Positions 60,844-64,000 of a stretch of 64,000 bases of DNA are shown in pieces. The DNA comes from Yamagishiella unicocca. Its lineage: Eukaryota; Chlorophyta; Chlorophyceae; Chlamydomonadales; Volvocaceae. The notes under the pieces are model-generated. The model worked only from the letters and a program-made list of their open reading frames with translations, ran no database searches and was not told the origin of the DNA. Position numbers and translations under genes: made by a program. The stretch is taken from positions 62,001 to 126,000 of the forward strand of contig BDSL01000021.1 of assembly GCA_003116995.1 (NCBI GenBank), written 5' to 3'. Positions within the stretch are counted from its first letter, which is position 1. Each line of letters starts with the position of its first letter.

Positions 60844-63800
60844 CTACCGGGGGCTGTCGTTGAACAGGCGGCGAGCCTCGGGGGACAGCCCCTGCTCGTC
60901 ATGCGACCAAACGGTGCGGTTGCGAAGCCAATAGAAGTGCAGACCGCCATGACCGTCATCGCGACCGTACGACTCGCCGCCGCCGTGCGCGCCGTACGGG
61001 CTATTAGGCGACGAGCCTGATGGGCCTGCGCCGTAGGCACGGCTGTGCTGCTGGTGGTGGCGTTGCTGCTGCGGGCTGGTTCGGGGGACCATCCTGTTGG
61101 GTCGCAGCCAGTAGTAGTCCGCCGGCTGGGCGCCAGGGTGCCCCCGAGGGGAAGCGGTTTCGCGCTCTTCGTCGTACCCGCCGTACTCGTACTCGTGAGT
61201 CGGGTCGCCGTAGTGGTCGTACGAGTGCGGATGCGCCACGGCGCTTCCATCGCCTCCGAAACCGCCTCCGGCAATCTGGTACGCGAATTCGTCAACACCG
61301 CCGTGCACGGCCCTGTTTCCGTAGGCATCGTAGGCCGCCTCCCCGATCGAGTCGCCCCCCCTGGAGCCAGCCGGACGGGTCGCCCTCCTCGTGGACGGGA
61401 TGGGCCCCACGTCCCAGACCGACTTCCACTCGCCACCGGCCTCCGAGCTGCCACCGCCGCCGCCGCTGCCGCCGCGCCCGGCCCACAGCAGCGCCGACAC
61501 GGCCGCCGTGACTGCGGCTGAGAGGTACAGTCCCGCCCATCGCAGCATGCTGCCTGTGCTCGCATCGTGCCACACGCCTCCAGAGGCCGCAGCTCGCGCA
61601 GCGTCATCGGCAGGGTCTTCGGGCAGGCCAACGTTCCCCGCATACGGCTGTGTGGAGCTGGCCGCGTCCGCCGCCGCTGCAACCTCCGCTGCTGCCTCCG
61701 CCGCTGCTACCTCCGCCGCTGCTACCTCCGCCGCTGCTGCCTCCTCCACTGCTACCTCCTCTACTGCTACCTCCTCCACTGCTACCTCCTCCACTGCTAC
61801 CTCCGCCGCTGCTAACTCCGCCGCTGCTGCCTCCTCCACTGCTGCCTCCTCCACTGCTGCCTCCTCCACTGCTGCCTCCTCCACTGCTGCCCCCTCTACT
61901 GCTACCTCCTCCACTGCTACCTCCTCCACTGCTGCCTCCTCCACTGCTGCCTCCTCCACTGCTGCCTCCGCAACTGCTGCCTCCGCCGCTGCTGCCTCCG
62001 CCGCTGCTGCCTCCTCCACAGCCCCCCGCAGTGCTACAACAGCACCAGTATGCGGCTGTGAGGCCGGCTCCGGGTCCTCCGCCTCCTCCCCCGCGGGCAC
62101 CCTATCCGCACGAATGTCCACGCCAGCCTGTTGGTGCGCCTCCGGCCCCACCAGCAGCCCCTCCACACCCTCAGCCAGCCTGCCCTCCAGCTCGTCCCTC
62201 ACGCTGTCCGGGTTCCAAGCCATCCAGCCGGGCACTTCCGACCCGGCGTACTGCGGGTGCGACAACAGAGCGGCGGCCGCCAGGGAGGGGCCCTCGAGGC
62301 CCTCACCACACACCAGCTCCTCCGCACCCTCGTCCTGGTCCGGGTCCTGGAGGGTGGCTTCACCGGGCAGCAGCGCCACCACCGGGGGCGCGAACACCCC
62401 GGTGGCGGGGACACGCGGCAGTAGCCACGGTGCGGGGCAGGAGGCGTTGTGCTGCAGGCTGCTGCTGCCCGGGTGCGACTGCACGACGGCCCGCAGCGGG
62501 TGGTGGTGGTGGTGTGCGGCCAGGTGCAGGGCGGCGGCCCCAACCAGGGCGACCGAAGCCAGCAGCCCCGACCCGAAGGCAAGCCAGCCGTGGCCGCCAG
62601 CCGCCACCACCTCAGACGCGTCAGCAGCATCGCGAGCAACACCGCCCCCGATGATTTCCGGCGCCGCCCGCTGCAGCTGCTCCTCCGCACTGGAGGCGGC
62701 GTGCGCGAGGGCCGCCCCCGTCCCCTCCACCAGAGAGCACAAGCAGCGCTCCGTCACAGCGTCCGCCTGCGCCGGCGGCTCAAAGCCCTCCGGCGCCGGC
62801 GCCCTCCCTGGCAGTACTCGGGGCCGCTGCCCGGCTCCACGACCGGGATGCTGAAGCGGGGCAGGTCCTTCCGCCGGCCCTTCACCTCGCTGGGCCCCTG
62901 CGGGAGCACTTCCCGCTCCTAGAGGCGGCGGCGCGCCACCCGCCGCCAGCTCGGTGCCGCCCCCGACACCGTAGGCTCCCTGGCGATGTGGCAGCCCCCT
63001 GGAGGCCAACTGGGCTGCGGTGGGCGTCTCGTCGGTGCCGCTGGTGCTGGTGGCGCAGATCTCAGGCAGTAGCTGCTGCGAGCCAGCAGCCAGGTCCGCC
63101 TGTGAGACACCAACCGCACACGACTCAGGAGCGAGCGTCGTTCCAGCCGCCGTCACAGCCTCGGGTTGCATGGCTGCGGCGGTCAGGGCAGCTGCGACGA
63201 CCTTCGCCTTGGAGTTTATGTTGCGCTTGGCCGGCCCCCTGCCCACGCCCTTGCCACTGCGCGGCGAGGAGTCATCGGCGGCGGTTGCTGCGGTGGCGGC
63301 AGCAGCGGCCGCGACCTCGGCGTACAGCCTCACGCGCGCAGCCGCAACCGGGGCCACAACCGGCGCCGAAACCAGGGCCACAACCGGCGCCGCAACCGGG
63401 GCCGCAACGGGGGCCACAACCGGGGCCACAACCGCTGCTGCGGTGGTGGCCGATGAGGTGTAAGAGGTCGACAGCGCTTGTCGCTCCTCTGCAACGGTGG
63501 CGGCTGCAACGGCAGCCGCAATGGCGGCCGCCTTCATCTCCGCAGCCGCTGCTGCTTCCTCCAGGCCCTCACTCGCCGCCCGGCTCATCAGCTCCAGCTG
63601 TCGCTCCAGCCGGTCGGCGAGGGCCCCTGCGCCGAGGCGCTCCAGGGCCGCCTCCTCCCCTGCGGCGGCGTGCACCGCCGTCGCAGCGGCACAGCGCGCC
63701 GCCGTCGTGGCCTCACACACCCCTCGCTGGCGGCGGCTGCTGGAGGGGTGGTTCAGGTCCGGCTGCTGCATCTGGTCTGCAGCTGCTGGCGACGTGGCAG

Positions 63801-64000
63801 GGCCGAAAAGACCCGTCACGTCCCGGGCGAGGGTCGAACCGCGGTCGTCACCGTCCTGGGCCGCACCCAACCCATTCGCTGCTCCCGCCGTGCAGCCGCA
63901 GTCGGGAGACGACCCACGGGTCGCTGCACCTGCAGCGGCGGCCGCCTCTAGCCCTCCGACGTCCCGCAGGTGCCGCTCCAGCGCCAGCTCCTCCAGCCCG
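60844..64000 (-). CDS. Ala/Glu-repeat protein with two membrane segments and YWLR motifs, 5' end outside window
   Basis: A single open frame runs from the right edge to a TAG at 60846-60844, more than 1050 codons with no stop. The start therefore lies outside the window. I do not recognise the family. From the N-terminal side it shows an Ala-rich helical region (LADRLERQLELMSRAASEGLEE), imperfect VVAPVAAP repeats, a Pro/Gly-rich linker and a hydrophobic span, GWLAFGSGLLASVALVGAAA, followed by a His run. Next come an island with QYAGSEVPGWMAWNPDSVRDELEGRL, about 115 residues of (V/A)EEA(A/V) pentapeptides, and a second hydrophobic span, LYLSAAVTAAVSALLWAG. The tail is Gly/Tyr/His-rich with DYYWLRPNRMV and, near the end, HFYWLRNRTVW. 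The acidic repeat lies between the membrane spans. A hidden intron cannot be excluded. Confidence 0.6.
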   Translation of the reverse strand, partial: GLEELALERHLRDVGGLEAAAAAGAATRGSSPDCGCTAGAANGLGAAQDGDDRGSTLARDVTGLFGPATSPAAADQMQQPDLNHPSSSRRQRGVCEATTAARCAAATAVHAAAGEEAALERLGAGALADRLERQLELMSRAASEGLEEAAAAAEMKAAAIAAAVAAATVAEERQALSTSYTSSATTAAAVVAPVVAPVAAPVAAPVVALVSAPVVAPVAAARVRLYAEVAAAAAATAATAADDSSPRSGKGVGRGPAKRNINSKAKVVAAALTAAAMQPEAVTAAGTTLAPESCAVGVSQADLAAGSQQLLPEICATSTSGTDETPTAAQLASRGLPHRQGAYGVGGGTELAAGGAPPPLGAGSAPAGAQRGEGPAEGPAPLQHPGRGAGQRPRVLPGRAPAPEGFEPPAQADAVTERCLCSLVEGTGAALAHAASSAEEQLQRAAPEIIGGGVARDAADASEVVAAGGHGWLAFGSGLLASVALVGAAALHLAAHHHHHPLRAVVQSHPGSSSLQHNASCPAPWLLPRVPATGVFAPPVVALLPGEATLQDPDQDEGAEELVCGEGLEGPSLAAAALLSHPQYAGSEVPGWMAWNPDSVRDELEGRLAEGVEGLLVGPEAHQQAGVDIRADRVPAGEEAEDPEPASQPHTGAVVALRGAVEEAAAAEAAAAEAAVAEAAVEEAAVEEAAVEEVAVEEVAVEGAAVEEAAVEEAAVEEAAVEEAAAAELAAAEVAVEEVAVEEVAVEEVAVEEAAAAEVAAAEVAAAEAAAEVAAAADAASSTQPYAGNVGLPEDPADDAARAAASGGVWHDASTGSMLRWAGLYLSAAVTAAVSALLWAGRGGSGGGGGSSEAGGEWKSVWDVGPIPSTRRATRPAGSRGGDSIGEAAYDAYGNRAVHGGVDEFAYQIAGGGFGGDGSAVAHPHSYDHYGDPTHEYEYGGYDEERETASPRGHPGAQPADYYWLRPNRMVPRTSPQQQRHHQQHSRAYGAGPSGSSPNSPYGAHGGGESYGRDDGHGGLHFYWLRNRTVWSHDEQGLSPEARRLFNDSPR
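61670..62022 (-). repeat. 15-bp coding repeat ((V/A)EEA(A/V) pentapeptides)
   Basis: About 23 units of a 15-bp sequence (plus strand CTCCTCCACTGCTGC and CTCCGCCGCTGCTAC variants) encode acidic, Ala-rich pentapeptides in gene 8, likely helical. Confidence 0.9.

Noticed and set aside
61391..62854. 487-codon plus ORF rich in Ser/Thr/Ala
   Set aside because: It is the opposite strand of the gene 8 pentapeptide repeat; the minus frame is longer and carries hydrophobic spans and motifs.

Overview
The window is nuclear DNA from a green alga, most likely a volvocine (Chlamydomonas/Volvox group). The evidence is GC-rich sequence, genes split into many short exons by GT-AG introns of about 80-400 bp, TGTAA poly(A) signals behind several stop codons, Ala/Gly/Ser-rich insertions and minisatellites inside introns, and an axonemal dynein heavy chain. 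I found no rRNA, tRNA, CRISPR or bacterial-type operon.

Layout. (1) 1-22523, minus strand: the first two thirds of an inner-arm (DNAH3/7/12-type) axonemal dynein heavy chain, from the N-terminus to the end of the stalk. AAA5, AAA6 and the C-terminus lie off the left edge. One intron carries a 23-bp minisatellite of about 38 units. (2) 23628-26442, plus: a complete seven-exon TRM61-type tRNA m1A58 methyltransferase, divergent from the dynein. (3) 26839-31073, plus: a complete eleven-exon CotH-kinase-family protein with an N-terminal membrane or signal segment. (4) 33332-35884, minus: a two-exon low-complexity protein with what looks like a degenerate PD-(D/E)XK nuclease-like core. (5) 37787-42903, plus: a three-exon, 1512-residue low-complexity protein of unknown function. 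(6) 44835-48645, plus: a GRDP/DUF1399 protein. (7) 51290-59588, plus: a twelve-exon, 1957-residue helical-repeat (ARM-like) plus BTB protein. (8) 60844 to the right edge, minus: an open-ended Ala/Glu-repeat protein with two predicted membrane segments and paired YWLR motifs.

Most exon models were built by hand. The TRM61, CotH, low-complexity (5) and ARM-BTB models keep reading phase across every junction. The dynein has one unresolved junction near its N-terminus, and the GRDP gene has one off-by-one junction after exon 1. The genes show no operon-like cooperation. The only notable pairings are divergent (dynein/TRM61 and genes 4/5) or convergent (genes 7/8). The main curiosities are tandem repeats lodged at or near splice sites, two GC-AG introns in the dynein, a 26-bp perfect palindrome beside the dynein start, and two unrecognised families (genes 5 and 8).
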